Source of the DNA: Pseudocitrobacter vendiensis
Lineage (GTDB): Bacteria > Pseudomonadota > Gammaproteobacteria > Enterobacterales > Enterobacteriaceae
Length of the DNA stretch: 48,612 nucleotides
Direction: 5' to 3'
NCBI RefSeq assembly: GCF_943590815.1
Contig: NZ_CALSBS010000031.1
Span: 1 to 48,612, forward strand
The position numbers and the translations under genes are program-made. Positions 18,272 through 31,000 of this stretch are shown here, piece by piece. The notes under the pieces were generated by a model. It did no database searches and was not told the origin of the DNA. It worked only from the letters and a program-made list of their open reading frames with translations. Each line of letters opens with the position of its first letter. Position 1 is the first letter of the stretch.

Positions 18272-18871
18272 CTAGCGCCACCACTGGCGGAACTTCTTAT
18301 AACGCCATGCTAAAAGCGCGACTGCGCACAGGGCATAAAGCAGCGGCTGCGGCGATAAAATTTTTACCGACCACAGATAATGAATCGGCGCGAGGATCGC
18401 CACCAGATAGACGAAGTTGTGCAATAACTGCCAGCGGCGGCCCAGTTTTCGCTGCATGTACTGGGTCGATGTTATCGCCAGCGCCAGTAAAATCAGCCAA
18501 CTGGCGAAGCCCAGCAGTAAATAAGGGCGCGTAACCAGTTCCTGACCCAGTAGCGCCAAATTGTTGATACCGAGTTCCAGCAGCGCATAGCTACATAAGT
18601 GCAACGTCGCCCATGCAAAACACCATAACCCCAACAGGCGGCGGGTGCGTATCAATAATGGCTGTTTAGCGTAGCGCGCCAGCGGGGAAATCAACAAGGT
18701 CGCCAACAGTAATTTCAGAGCCATCCTACCGGTGAAGTGCTGGATATCTTTTGCCGGATCGGCGCTGAGTTGCCCGGAAGAGGCGGCCCAAAAGAGCCAG
18801 ACAAACGGCAAAAATGCCGCAAGATGCAGGCAAAGTTTCAGCCAGCGAATGTGTGTAACGGTTAAACGCAT
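18272..18871 (-). CDS. msrQ: MsrPQ heme-binding membrane subunit MsrQ
   Basis: MsrQ is the inner-membrane cytochrome-b subunit that passes electrons from the quinone pool to periplasmic MsrP. It has 199 residues and several transmembrane helices starting [23 protein letters not shown]. Histidines within helices ([13 protein letters not shown] and [20 protein letters not shown]) are likely heme ligands. The start codon overlaps the msrP stop (TAATG), so translation is coupled. In K-12 these genes (yedYZ) are elsewhere on the chromosome, as I recall, while here they precede aroQ. Confidence 0.92.
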   Translation of the reverse strand: MRLTVTHIRWLKLCLHLAAFLPFVWLFWAASSGQLSADPAKDIQHFTGRMALKLLLATLLISPLARYAKQPLLIRTRRLLGLWCFAWATLHLCSYALLELGINNLALLGQELVTRPYLLLGFASWLILLALAITSTQYMQRKLGRRWQLLHNFVYLVAILAPIHYLWSVKILSPQPLLYALCAVALLAWRYKKFRQWWR

Positions 18872-19860
18872 TAAAAGTTCTCCCGCAAATCCAGCCCACG
18901 ATAGAGTGAGGCCACCTGGTCGGCATAGCCATTAAACAGCAGCGTCGGCTGACGTTTAACATCCAGAATCCCACCGGAACCAATAAAGCGTTCACTCGCC
19001 TGTGACCAGCGCGGATGGTCGACGTGAGGATTCACGTTGGCATAAAAGCCATATTCATTGGCTGCGGCGAGGTTCCATGTGGTTGGTGGACGTTCGCGGG
19101 TGAGCTTTATAGACACAATCGACTTGATGCCCTTAAAGCCATATTTCCACGGCACAGTGAGACGAATCGGAGCGCCATTTTGCGGCGGCAGCGCTTTGCC
19201 ATACACGCCGACGGTCAGCATGGTGAGCGGGTGCATCGCTTCATCCAGACGCAGCCCTTCAACGTAGGGATATTTCAGCCCGCCGCCAATAAATCGGTCC
19301 TTTTGTCCGGGCATCACGTCAGGGGCGTACAGAGTCTGGAAGGCGACATATTTTGCATTGCTGGTGGGCTCAACCAGCGATAACAGTTTATGTAAAGGAA
19401 AGCCCACCCACGGCACGACCATCGACCAGGCCTCTACGCAGCGCATCCGGTAAATGCGCTCTTCCAGTGGAAAGCGACGGGTGAGGTCATCGTGATCAAG
19501 CGTTAGCGGCTTCGTCACTTCGCCATCAATCGTCAGTTTCCAGGGATCGGTCGGCAAACTCCCGGCATTGGCAGCCGGGTCGGCTTTATCGAGGCCGAAT
19601 TCATAGAAGTTGTTGTAACCGGTGACTTTATCTTCCGGCGTTAAGGTGAGTTTATTTTGCCATTCGGCGGGTTTACTGAAATCGAGCGGTTTACCGGAAG
19701 GCGCTGGCGGGCGATCGTTACCTTTAAACCAGTCGCTGAGGCCCGCCTGGGCAGGCAGCGCAATGGCAGCCGTACTGATTCCTAACATCTTCAGCACCTG
19801 GCGGCGCTGCATCATAAAGACGGACTCTGCAGTCACGTCGGCTTCGGTTAATTTTTTCAC
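18871..19860 (-). CDS. msrP: protein-methionine-sulfoxide reductase MsrP
   Basis: MsrP is a periplasmic molybdopterin enzyme that repairs oxidised methionines in envelope proteins. It has 329 residues. The N terminus carries a twin-arginine signal ([12 protein letters not shown], about 18-29; cleavage near AQA at 39), so it folds in the cytoplasm before export. The molybdenum-ligand cysteine is at 141 in [11 protein letters not shown], and the C-terminal [13 protein letters not shown] matches the family. It begins with GTG. The ribosome site GAGGTGAG lies at the edge of a 12-bp hairpin (19870-19904), suggesting translational control. Confidence 0.92.
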   Translation of the reverse strand: MKKLTEADVTAESVFMMQRRQVLKMLGISTAAIALPAQAGLSDWFKGNDRPPAPSGKPLDFSKPAEWQNKLTLTPEDKVTGYNNFYEFGLDKADPAANAGSLPTDPWKLTIDGEVTKPLTLDHDDLTRRFPLEERIYRMRCVEAWSMVVPWVGFPLHKLLSLVEPTSNAKYVAFQTLYAPDVMPGQKDRFIGGGLKYPYVEGLRLDEAMHPLTMLTVGVYGKALPPQNGAPIRLTVPWKYGFKGIKSIVSIKLTRERPPTTWNLAAANEYGFYANVNPHVDHPRWSQASERFIGSGGILDVKRQPTLLFNGYADQVASLYRGLDLRENF

Positions 19861-19869
19861 GTTATCTCA

Positions 19870-19904
19870 CCTCTCCGTCATTTGTACTAAGCATGACGGA
19901 GAGG
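19870..19904 (-). promoter_or_regulatory. 12-bp hairpin over the msrP ribosome binding site
   Basis: CCTCTCCGTCAT and ATGACGGAGAGG form a perfect 12-bp stem with an 11-base loop in the 80-base acuI-msrP gap. The 3' arm contains the GGAGAGG bases that would pair with 16S rRNA, and the GTG start lies 9 bases beyond. No T run follows, so it is a poor terminator. It could hide the ribosome site or serve as a protein operator. Confidence 0.6.
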
Positions 19905-19940
19905 CGTTATTTGCGCGAATATGTCACGAAAATTTGAAGA

Positions 19941-20915
19941 TTAGGCGATTTTTACCAGGGTACGGCCCTGTGCCTGATTGTTGATAATCGCATCAGCAAA
20001 CTGCGGTGCTTTATCAAGGGGGATTTCCGTCGCACTCTGGGCGTAAAACGATTCTGGCAGATCTTTCACCAGACGCTCCCACGCGGCGGTGCGGCGCGCA
20101 ATTGGGGTCATCACTGAATCGACGCCTTGCAAACGGACGTTGCGCAGAATAAACGGCATCACGGTGGTCGGCAGGGCGAAGCCGCCCGCCAGGCCGCAGG
20201 CCGCCACGCAACCGCCGTAGTTCATTTGCGCCAGCACCTTCGCCAGCACTTTATCGCCAACGGTATCGACAGCACCCGCCCAGACCTGTTTTTCCAGTGG
20301 ACGCGTTTCTGCAAACTCGTCTCGGGCGAGAATACGGTTAGCCCCTAACTGGCGCAGATAATCGTGCGTACTTTCACGACCAGAAACGGCAGCCACCTGA
20401 TAACCCAGTTTATGCAGCAAAGCAACCGCGGTGCTGCCTACGCCGCCGCTGGCGCCAGTTACCACAATTTCGCCGTCTTGTGGGCGCACACCCGCATCTT
20501 CCAGTGCCATCACGCACAGCATGGCGGTGAAACCGGCTGTGCCGATAATCATCGCTTTACGGCCATCGAGCCCCTTTGGCATCGGCACCAGCCAGTCGCC
20601 CTTCACGCGTGCGCGCTCGGACAAACCGCCCCAGTGGTTTTCGCCCACGCCCCAGCCGGTCAGCAGCACGGGCTGTCCTGGTTGAAAACGCGCGTCGTCG
20701 CTGGCGTGTACCGTCCCTGCAAAATCAATACCGGGAACCATTGGGAAATTACGGATAATTTTGCCTTTTCCGGTGATCGCCAGCGCGTCTTTATAGTTCA
20801 GGCTGGACCACTGAATATCTACGGTGACATCCCCTTGCGGCAACAGGCTGTCGTCGATGCGCTGTACCGATGCAAGGGTTTTCCCGTCCTGCTGTTCTAA
20901 GATTAATGCCTGCAT
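19941..20915 (-). CDS. acuI: acrylyl-CoA reductase AcuI
   Basis: AcuI (YhdH) is an NADPH-dependent medium-chain reductase of the quinone-oxidoreductase type. It reduces acrylyl-CoA to propionyl-CoA and so detoxifies a reactive thioester. It has 324 residues, as in E. coli. The N terminus MQALILEQQDGKTLASV is followed by SSLNYKDALAITGKG (about 37-51). The Rossmann cofactor motif GASGGVGSTAVALLHKLGY is near 153-171. It has no zinc-ligand set. It is divergent from csrD across a 218-base gap. Confidence 0.94.
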   Translation of the reverse strand: MQALILEQQDGKTLASVQRIDDSLLPQGDVTVDIQWSSLNYKDALAITGKGKIIRNFPMVPGIDFAGTVHASDDARFQPGQPVLLTGWGVGENHWGGLSERARVKGDWLVPMPKGLDGRKAMIIGTAGFTAMLCVMALEDAGVRPQDGEIVVTGASGGVGSTAVALLHKLGYQVAAVSGRESTHDYLRQLGANRILARDEFAETRPLEKQVWAGAVDTVGDKVLAKVLAQMNYGGCVAACGLAGGFALPTTVMPFILRNVRLQGVDSVMTPIARRTAAWERLVKDLPESFYAQSATEIPLDKAPQFADAIINNQAQGRTLVKIA

Positions 20916-21133
20916 AATCCGTCCTCAATGGCTCGATGTTGGGTAAAATTTCCTTCAGAACTATACTCGCTACACACAATTCTATGTCGATTTGGCGCAA
21001 TAAATTGCCAGAAACCCCTGATTTGGTAGTATGCCGGGTTCATTTGATATGTTAGTGCTCACTTTTGAAGGAGCGGGCAGCCGGGGCCGGGCGATTTGTC
21101 GGGTGACGATTAACCAACGGAGTTAAATCAGGG

Positions 21134-23074
21134 ATGCGATTAACGACGAAATTTTCCGCTTTTTTTACGCTGCTGACCGGGTTGACAATCCTGGTGACGT
21201 TGATTGGCTCGTCGCTGAGTTTTTATAACGGCATTCAATATAAAGTGAAGAGCCGCGTTGAGGCGGTGGCCACGGTGCTGGATAATCGCCTGCTGACCAC
21301 GCCCTTCGAGCAACTGGGCCCGCAGCTTGATGAAATGCTGGCGCCCGTGGATGTGGTGCGTGTCGATTTCCTCCAGGATGGAAAAAACATCTACCATCAC
21401 GCGCGCAAAAGCAGCTACCGCCCGGTCGGCAGCTATTATCGCTATCGCGAAGTGGTGATTGATTCTGTTAAGCATCCCGGCATGCAAATTAAGCTGGAGT
21501 ATCAGGATCCGATGGCGAACTACTTCCGTTCGCTGATGACCACACTGCCGCTGACGCTAACCATTGCCTTTATGGTATTGATGGTGTTCATCGCTGTGCG
21601 TTGGCTGCGTCGCCAACTGGCGGGACAAGAGTTGCTGGAATCGCGGGCCATTCGCATCCTGAACGGTGAGCGCGGCGCGAAAGTGAAAGGTAACGTTCAC
21701 GAATGGCCTGCCCGCACGAGTAGTGCGATGGACCTCCTGTTGTCAGAAATTCAGTTTGCTGGTGAACAGCGCAGTCGAATGGATACGCTGATTCGCGCCT
21801 ATGCCGCGCAGGATAATAAAACCGGCCTCAGCAATCGTCTTTTCTTTGATAATCAACTGGCGACGCTGCTGGACGATCAGGAAAACGTCGGTGCGCACGG
21901 CATTGTGATGATGATTCGTCTGCCGGACCTCGATTTACTGCGCGACAGTTGGGGCAATGAAGCGGCAGAAGAGCACCTCTTTATGCTCATCAACCTGCTT
22001 TCCACCTTTATGATGCGTTACCCCGGCGCATTACTGGCGCGATACCACCGCAGCGACTTTACTGTACTGTTGCCGCATCGCACCCTGAAGGAAGCCGACA
22101 GTATCGCCGGTCAACTGCTCAAGGCGGTGGATGCGCTGCCGATAACCAAAATTCTCGACCGTGATGACATGATGCACATTGGCATTTGTGCCTGGCGTAG
22201 CGGACAAACCAGCCAACAGGTGATGGAGCACGCGGAAGCCGCCGTACGCAACGCGGTGTTGCAGGGCAGTAATAGCTGGGCGATTTACGATGATTCGCTG
22301 CCGGAGAAAGGGCGCGGGAATGTACGCTGGCGTACGCTCATCGAACAAATGTTACGACGCGGCGGCCCGCGTCTGTATCAGAAACCGGCGGTCACGCTTA
22401 ATGGTCGTGTGCATCACCGGGAACTCATTTGTCGCATCTATGACGGTACTGAAGAGGTGATTGCCGCTGAGTATCTGCCGATGGTGCTGGAGTTCGGCCT
22501 GATGGAAGAGTATGACCGTTTGCAGATAAACCGCGTGCTGCCGTTCCTGAATTTCTGGCCAGAGGAAAACCTGGCGTTGCAGGTGTCGGTCGAGTCGCTC
22601 ATTCGCCCGCGTTTTCAGCGCTGGCTGCGTGATACGTTAATGCAATGCGAAAAATCGCAACGTAAACGGATTATTTTTGAACTTGCAGAGGCGGATGTTT
22701 GTCAACATATCAGCCGCTTGCAGCCCGTCGTGCGTTTAATTAACGCATTGGGGGCCAGGATCGCCGTTATTCAGGCGGGTTTAACCCTGGTGAGCACCAG
22801 TTGGATTAAGCAACTTGAGGTTGAACTCATTAAGCTTGACCCAAGCCTGGTGCGAAATATTGAGAAGCGGAGTCAAAACAAGTTGCTGGTGCAAAGTCTG
22901 GTTGAAGCCACGAAAGGCACAACCATGCAGGTTTTTGCGCCGGGCATCCGGAGCCGTAGTGAATGGCAGGTACTGACAGAGTGTGGCGTTTCCGGCGGGC
23001 AAGGTGATTTTTTTGCCGCCTCACAACCACTTGACACGAATGTGAAAAAATATTCGCAAAGATACTCTGTTTGA
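21134..23074 (+). CDS. csrD: RNase E specificity factor CsrD
   Basis: CsrD directs RNase E to the small RNAs CsrB and CsrC, which relieves sequestration of the regulator CsrA. It has 646 residues, matching E. coli. An N-terminal membrane helix (about 10-33) and a second near 135-155 enclose a periplasmic segment. A HAMP-like linker, a degenerate GGDEF domain (YHRSDF in place of GGDEF) and a degenerate EAL domain (no EAL triplet at ELICRIYDG) follow. It should have no cyclic di-GMP enzyme activity, as in E. coli. It stands upstream of mreB. Confidence 0.94.
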   Translation: MRLTTKFSAFFTLLTGLTILVTLIGSSLSFYNGIQYKVKSRVEAVATVLDNRLLTTPFEQLGPQLDEMLAPVDVVRVDFLQDGKNIYHHARKSSYRPVGSYYRYREVVIDSVKHPGMQIKLEYQDPMANYFRSLMTTLPLTLTIAFMVLMVFIAVRWLRRQLAGQELLESRAIRILNGERGAKVKGNVHEWPARTSSAMDLLLSEIQFAGEQRSRMDTLIRAYAAQDNKTGLSNRLFFDNQLATLLDDQENVGAHGIVMMIRLPDLDLLRDSWGNEAAEEHLFMLINLLSTFMMRYPGALLARYHRSDFTVLLPHRTLKEADSIAGQLLKAVDALPITKILDRDDMMHIGICAWRSGQTSQQVMEHAEAAVRNAVLQGSNSWAIYDDSLPEKGRGNVRWRTLIEQMLRRGGPRLYQKPAVTLNGRVHHRELICRIYDGTEEVIAAEYLPMVLEFGLMEEYDRLQINRVLPFLNFWPEENLALQVSVESLIRPRFQRWLRDTLMQCEKSQRKRIIFELAEADVCQHISRLQPVVRLINALGARIAVIQAGLTLVSTSWIKQLEVELIKLDPSLVRNIEKRSQNKLLVQSLVEATKGTTMQVFAPGIRSRSEWQVLTECGVSGGQGDFFAASQPLDTNVKKYSQRYSV

Positions 23075-24425
<1,351 letters not shown>

Positions 24426-24492
24426 TCAGCCTGAGTCCGGGGTAGCTTTCGGGCTACCCTTGATTTTACTGACACGAGAATACGCATAGCCT

Positions 24493-25997
<1,505 letters not shown>

Positions 25998-26004
25998 GGT
26001 CGTT

Positions 26005-26595
26005 ATGAAAATTTATCTCGCTTCAGGATCCCCGCGTCGCCAGGAACTGCTTACCCAATTAGGTGTGGCGTTTGAAAAAATCGTTCCAGGCATTGAAGAG
26101 CAGCGCCGTCCGCAGGAAAGTGCGCAGCAATACGTGACGCGGCTGGCGCGCGAAAAAGCGCAGGCCGGGGTGGCGATGGTCAATCAAGACCTCCCGGTTC
26201 TGGGCGCGGATACTATAGTTATCCTCAATGGCGAAGTGCTGGAGAAACCACGTGATGCCGCCCATGCGGCAGAGATGCTGGGCAAGCTTTCAGGGGAAAC
26301 GCATCAGGTGATGACCGCCGTCGCGCTGGCAGACCGCCAGAACACGCTCGACACGCTGGTGGTCACCGATGTGACGTTCAGAGTACTTTCCGAACACGAT
26401 ATCGCAGGCTACGTTGCCTGCGGTGAACCTTTAGATAAAGCAGGTGCATACGGTATTCAAGGGTTGGGTGGCTGTTTTGTCAGGAAGATAAATGGCAGCT
26501 ATCACGCCGTAGTCGGCTTACCGCTGGTGGAAACGTATGAGTTGCTCAGTAACTTTAACTCACTACGTGAGGAAAGGGATAAACATGACGGCTGA
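26005..26595 (+). CDS. yhdE: nucleoside triphosphate pyrophosphatase YhdE (Maf)
   Basis: This Maf-family pyrophosphatase hydrolyses dTTP and UTP and protects against misincorporated nucleotides. It has 196 residues. The N terminus [12 protein letters not shown] is the family signature, and [12 protein letters not shown] (about 69-80) and [10 protein letters not shown] (about 147-156) hold the conserved active-site residues. It overlaps rng by 11 bases. E. coli YhdE acts on dTTP/UTP. Confidence 0.92.
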   Translation: MKIYLASGSPRRQELLTQLGVAFEKIVPGIEEQRRPQESAQQYVTRLAREKAQAGVAMVNQDLPVLGADTIVILNGEVLEKPRDAAHAAEMLGKLSGETHQVMTAVALADRQNTLDTLVVTDVTFRVLSEHDIAGYVACGEPLDKAGAYGIQGLGGCFVRKINGSYHAVVGLPLVETYELLSNFNSLREERDKHDG

Positions 26596-28054
26596 ATTAT
26601 TAGTAAATGTGACGCCATCCGAAACGCGTGTGGCGTATATCGATGGCGGCATTTTGCAGGAAATTCATATTGAGCGTGAAGCGCGACGCGGAATAGTAGG
26701 CAATATCTACAAGGGTCGTGTCAGTCGGGTATTGCCAGGGATGCAGGCGGCATTTGTAGATATTGGTCTGGATAAGGCCGCATTCCTTCACGCTTCCGAT
26801 ATCATGCCGCACACCGAGTGCGTGGCGGGCGAGGAACAAAAACAGTTCACCGTGCGCGACATCTCCGAGCTGGTGCGTCAGGGGCAGGACCTCATGGTCC
26901 AGGTGGTGAAGGATCCGCTCGGCACCAAAGGCGCGCGTCTGACAACCGATATCACGCTCCCTTCCCGTTATCTGGTCTTTATGCCTGGCGCGTCCCACGT
27001 CGGTGTCTCCCAACGTATTGAAAGCGAAGCCGAACGTGAACGCCTGAAAAAGGTGGTGGCGGAATACTGCGACGAGCAGGGTGGTTTTATCATTCGCACG
27101 GCGGCGGAAGGCGTGTGTGAAGAGGATTTAGCCTCTGACGCCGCGTACCTCAAACGCGTGTGGACCAAGGTGATGGAGCGTAAAAAACGCCATCAAACGC
27201 GTTATCAGATGTACGGCGAACTGGCGCTGGCGCAGCGTGTGCTGCGTGATTTTGCCGATGCTCAGCTTGACCGTATTCGCGTTGATTCGCGACTGACCTA
27301 TGAAGCACTGCTGGAATTTACCGCCGAATATATCCCGGAGATGACCAGCAAGCTGGAGCACTACACCGGCCATCAGCCTATCTTCGATCTCTTTGATGTC
27401 GAAAATGAAATTCAGCGCGCGCTGGAACGTAAAGTAGAACTGAAATCGGGCGGCTATCTGATTATCGATCAGACCGAAGCGATGACCACGGTGGATATTA
27501 ACACCGGGGCGTTTGTCGGCCACCGTAATCTCGACGACACTATCTTCAATACCAATATCGAAGCGACCCAGGCTATCGCGCGCCAGCTGCGCCTGCGTAA
27601 TCTGGGCGGCATTATCATCATCGACTTTATCGATATGAATAATGACGATCACCGCCGTCGCGTGCTGCACTCGCTGGAGCAGGCGCTGAGCAAAGATCGC
27701 GTGAAAACCAGCATTAATGGCTTCTCTCAGCTTGGGCTGGTGGAGATGACCCGTAAGCGCACCCGTGAAAGCGTGGAGCATGTGCTTTGCAATCAGTGCC
27801 CGACGTGCCACGGACGCGGAACGGTGAAAACCGTTGAGACCGTATGTTATGAAATCATGCGTGAAATTGTGCGCGTGCATCATGCGTATGATTCCGATCG
27901 CTTCCTGGTGTATGCATCACCGTCGGTGGCGGAAACCCTGAAAGGTGATGAATCACACGCACTGGCGGAAGTCGAAATTTTCGTCGGCAAGCAGGTAAAA
28001 GTACAAATCGAACCGCTCTACAATCCAGAGCAGTTTGATGTGGTTATGATGTAA
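26585..28054 (+). CDS. rng: ribonuclease G
   Basis: RNase G is an RNase E paralogue that trims the 5' end of 16S rRNA and degrades certain mRNAs. The frame is open from 26537, but the ATG at 26585 gives [22 protein letters not shown] and 489 residues, the E. coli length. It has an S1 RNA-binding domain (about 38-130), the catalytic region with [12 protein letters not shown] and [14 protein letters not shown] (about 290-350) and the zinc-link [11 protein letters not shown] (about 400-410). It lacks the C-terminal scaffold of RNase E, as expected. It overlaps yhdE by 11 bases. Confidence 0.96.
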   Translation: MTAELLVNVTPSETRVAYIDGGILQEIHIEREARRGIVGNIYKGRVSRVLPGMQAAFVDIGLDKAAFLHASDIMPHTECVAGEEQKQFTVRDISELVRQGQDLMVQVVKDPLGTKGARLTTDITLPSRYLVFMPGASHVGVSQRIESEAERERLKKVVAEYCDEQGGFIIRTAAEGVCEEDLASDAAYLKRVWTKVMERKKRHQTRYQMYGELALAQRVLRDFADAQLDRIRVDSRLTYEALLEFTAEYIPEMTSKLEHYTGHQPIFDLFDVENEIQRALERKVELKSGGYLIIDQTEAMTTVDINTGAFVGHRNLDDTIFNTNIEATQAIARQLRLRNLGGIIIIDFIDMNNDDHRRRVLHSLEQALSKDRVKTSINGFSQLGLVEMTRKRTRESVEHVLCNQCPTCHGRGTVKTVETVCYEIMREIVRVHHAYDSDRFLVYASPSVAETLKGDESHALAEVEIFVGKQVKVQIEPLYNPEQFDVVMM

Positions 28055-28083
28055 AACAGCCTGCCAGGCACAAGGAGAGAAGC

Positions 28084-31000
28084 GTGAGGCGATTGCCGGG
28101 GATATTACTGCTCACCGTGGCAACATTGATTGTCATTGCTGCGCTGCTGGTGAGCGGCCTGCGCCTCGTGCTGCCGCATCTGGACGAGTGGCGCCCGCAA
28201 ATCCTGGCGAAAATCTCCTCGGCGGCGGGGCAACCGGTAGAAGCCTCGAAAATTCAGGCCAGCTGGGAAAACTTCGGCCCCACCCTTGAAGTGCGTGATA
28301 TTAAAGCCGGGCTGGATAACGACGGCGGTGAGATGTCGATTAAACGCGTCTCGCTGGCGCTGGATGTCTGGCAGAGCCTGCTGCATATGCGCTGGCAGTT
28401 CCGCGATCTCACGTTCTGGCAGCTCAACATTCACACCAATTCGCCGCTGCAAAGCAATGACAGTAGCGACAGCATGGAAGGCGATCGTATTGCTGACCTC
28501 TTCCTGCGCCAGTTTGACCAGTTCACCCTGCGCGATAGCCACCTGAGCTTCCTGACCCTCTCCGGTCAGCGGGCTGAACTGGCGATCCCGCAACTCACCT
28601 GGCTGAACGGTAAAAACCGGCACCGCGCGGAAGGTGAACTGAGCCTGACCAGTCTCACCGGGCAGCACGGGGTGATGAAAGTGCGTATGGATCTGCGTGA
28701 TGAAAACGGCCTGCTGAACAAAGGCAGGCTGTGGTTACAGGCGGAGGATATCGATGTTAAACCCTGGCTGGGCAAATGGATGCAGGACAACATCGCGTTG
28801 ACCAGTGCGCGCTTCAGCCTTGAAGCCTGGGCTTCGCTTGATAAAGGCGAAATTGCCAGCGGTGACGTCTGGTTGAAAAAAGGCGGTGCGAGCTGGAAAG
28901 GCGATAAAGACGATCACCAGCTCGCCGTGGATAACCTGACGGCGCATCTCTCGCGTGAGAAAAATGGCTGGGAATTCCGTATTCCTGATACGCGAATCAC
29001 TATCGATGATACGCCATGGCCGCGCGGCGCGCTGGCGCTGGCGTGGATCCCCGAGCAGGAAGTGGGCGGCAAAAACAGCGTGCGCAGCGATGAACTGCGC
29101 ATACGCGCCAGCCATCTTTCTCTTGCCGGGCTTAACGGCCTGTTGCCGATTGCCGACAAACTCTCTCCCAAGCTTGGCGAAATCTGGCGCACCACACAGC
29201 CAAACGGCATGATTGATTCGCTAGGGCTCGATATCCCTCTCCAGGCGACCGAACAAACCCGTTTCCAGGCCGCGTGGAAAGATCTGGCCTGGAAGCAGTG
29301 GAAGCTGTTGCCCGGCGCAGAGAATGTCTCTGGCGATCTGTCCGGCAGCGTCGAAAACGGCGCGTTGAAAGTGAATATGCAGCAGGCGACGATGCCGTAT
29401 GAAACGGTGTTCCGCGCGCCGCTGGAGATTGCCAAAGGCACCGCCACGCTTAACTGGCTGAATAACGACAAAGGCTTCATGCTGGATGGTCGTCATATCG
29501 ATGTAGAAGCCAAAGCCGTCCGCGCCGCAGGCGGTTTCCGTTACCTGCAGCCGAAAGATGACCAGCCCTGGCTGGGCATTCTGGCGGGCATCAGCACCGA
29601 CGATGGCGGCCAGGCCTGGCGCTATTTCCCGGAAAATCTGATGGGCAAAGAGCTGGTCGATTACCTGAGCGGCGCGATTAAAGGCGGCCAGGCTGATAAC
29701 GCGACGCTGGTGTATGGCGGCAATCCGCATCTCTTCCCGTACAAGCACAACGAAGGGCAGTTTGAAGTGTCGGTGCCGCTGCGCAATGCCACCTTTGCCT
29801 TCCAGCCTGACTGGCCCGCGCTGACCGACCTCGACATTCATCTCGACTTCCTCAACGATGGCTTGTGGATGAAGGCCGACAAAGTGGCATTGGGCGGCGT
29901 CACGGCGACCAACCTTAACGCCATGATCCCGGACTACGCCAAAGAGAAGCTGCTGATTGATGCCGACATCAACGGGCCGGGTAAGGCGGTTGGGCCGTAT
30001 TTCAATGAAACACCGCTAAAAGAATCTTTAGGTGCGACGCTGGATGAACTCCAGCTTGATGGGAATGTGAGTGCTCGCTTACAGCTTGATATTCCGCTTA
30101 ATGGTGAGCTGGTTCATGCAACTGGCGATGTATCGCTCAATAACAACAGCCTGTTTATCAAACCGCTCGACAGTACGCTGCAGAACCTGAGCGGCAAATT
30201 TAGCTTCTCTAACGGCGATTTGCAGAGCCAGCCGATGACCGCAACCTGGTTTAATCAGCCGCTGAAGGTTGATTTCAACACCCGTGAAGGCGAGAAATCG
30301 TATCAGGTTGGTGTCAACATGGACGCCAACTGGCAACCTTCACGCACGGGCGTACTGCCGAAAGCTGTCAACGACGAAATCAGCGGCACCGTGCCGTGGC
30401 AGGGGAAAGTCGCTATCGAACTGCCGTATGGCGGTAGCCCCACGTACAAGGTAGGCGTCACCGCTGACCTGAAAAATGTGAGTAGTCACTTACCTGCACC
30501 GGTCGATAAAGCCGCCGGTGAGCCGCTTCCGGTGAAAATTGACGTTGATGGCAACCTGAAAAGCTTCGATTTAACCGGCAAAGTGGGAAGTAATAATCAT
30601 CTCAATAGTCGTTGGTTGCTCAACCAGAAACTGACGCTGGATCGCGCAATCTGGGCAAGCGACAGCCGCACTAATCCGCCGTTGCCCCAGCAGCAGGGCG
30701 TTGAGCTAAATCTCCCACCCATGGATGGCGCACAGTGGCTGGCGCTGTTCCAGCAGGGCGCGGCCAGTGATGCAAGCTCCGCCGCCGTTTTCCCGAAACA
30801 GGTCACGCTGCGCACGCCGTCGCTGACCTTAGGCGGGCAGCAGTGGAATAACCTGAGCATCGTTTCGCAGTCGTCGGCGCAGGGCACCAAAGTTGATGCG
30901 CAGGGCCGCGAAGTGAATGCCACGCTGACCATGCACGATAATGCACCGTGGCAGGCGGCAATTCGCTATCTGTATTACAACCCATCCGCGACGCCGCTGA

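Noticed and set aside
19870-19904. Treating the msrP hairpin as the acuI terminator
   Set aside because: There is no T run after the stem on the minus strand. I therefore list it as a regulatory candidate, though weak termination is not excluded.
27128-27883. 251-residue antisense frame in rng
   Set aside because: It is a shadow of the rng reading frame, without homology I recognise or a plausible start signal.
29221-29841. 206-residue antisense frame in yhdP
   Set aside because: It is opposite yhdP coding sequence and has no family features.
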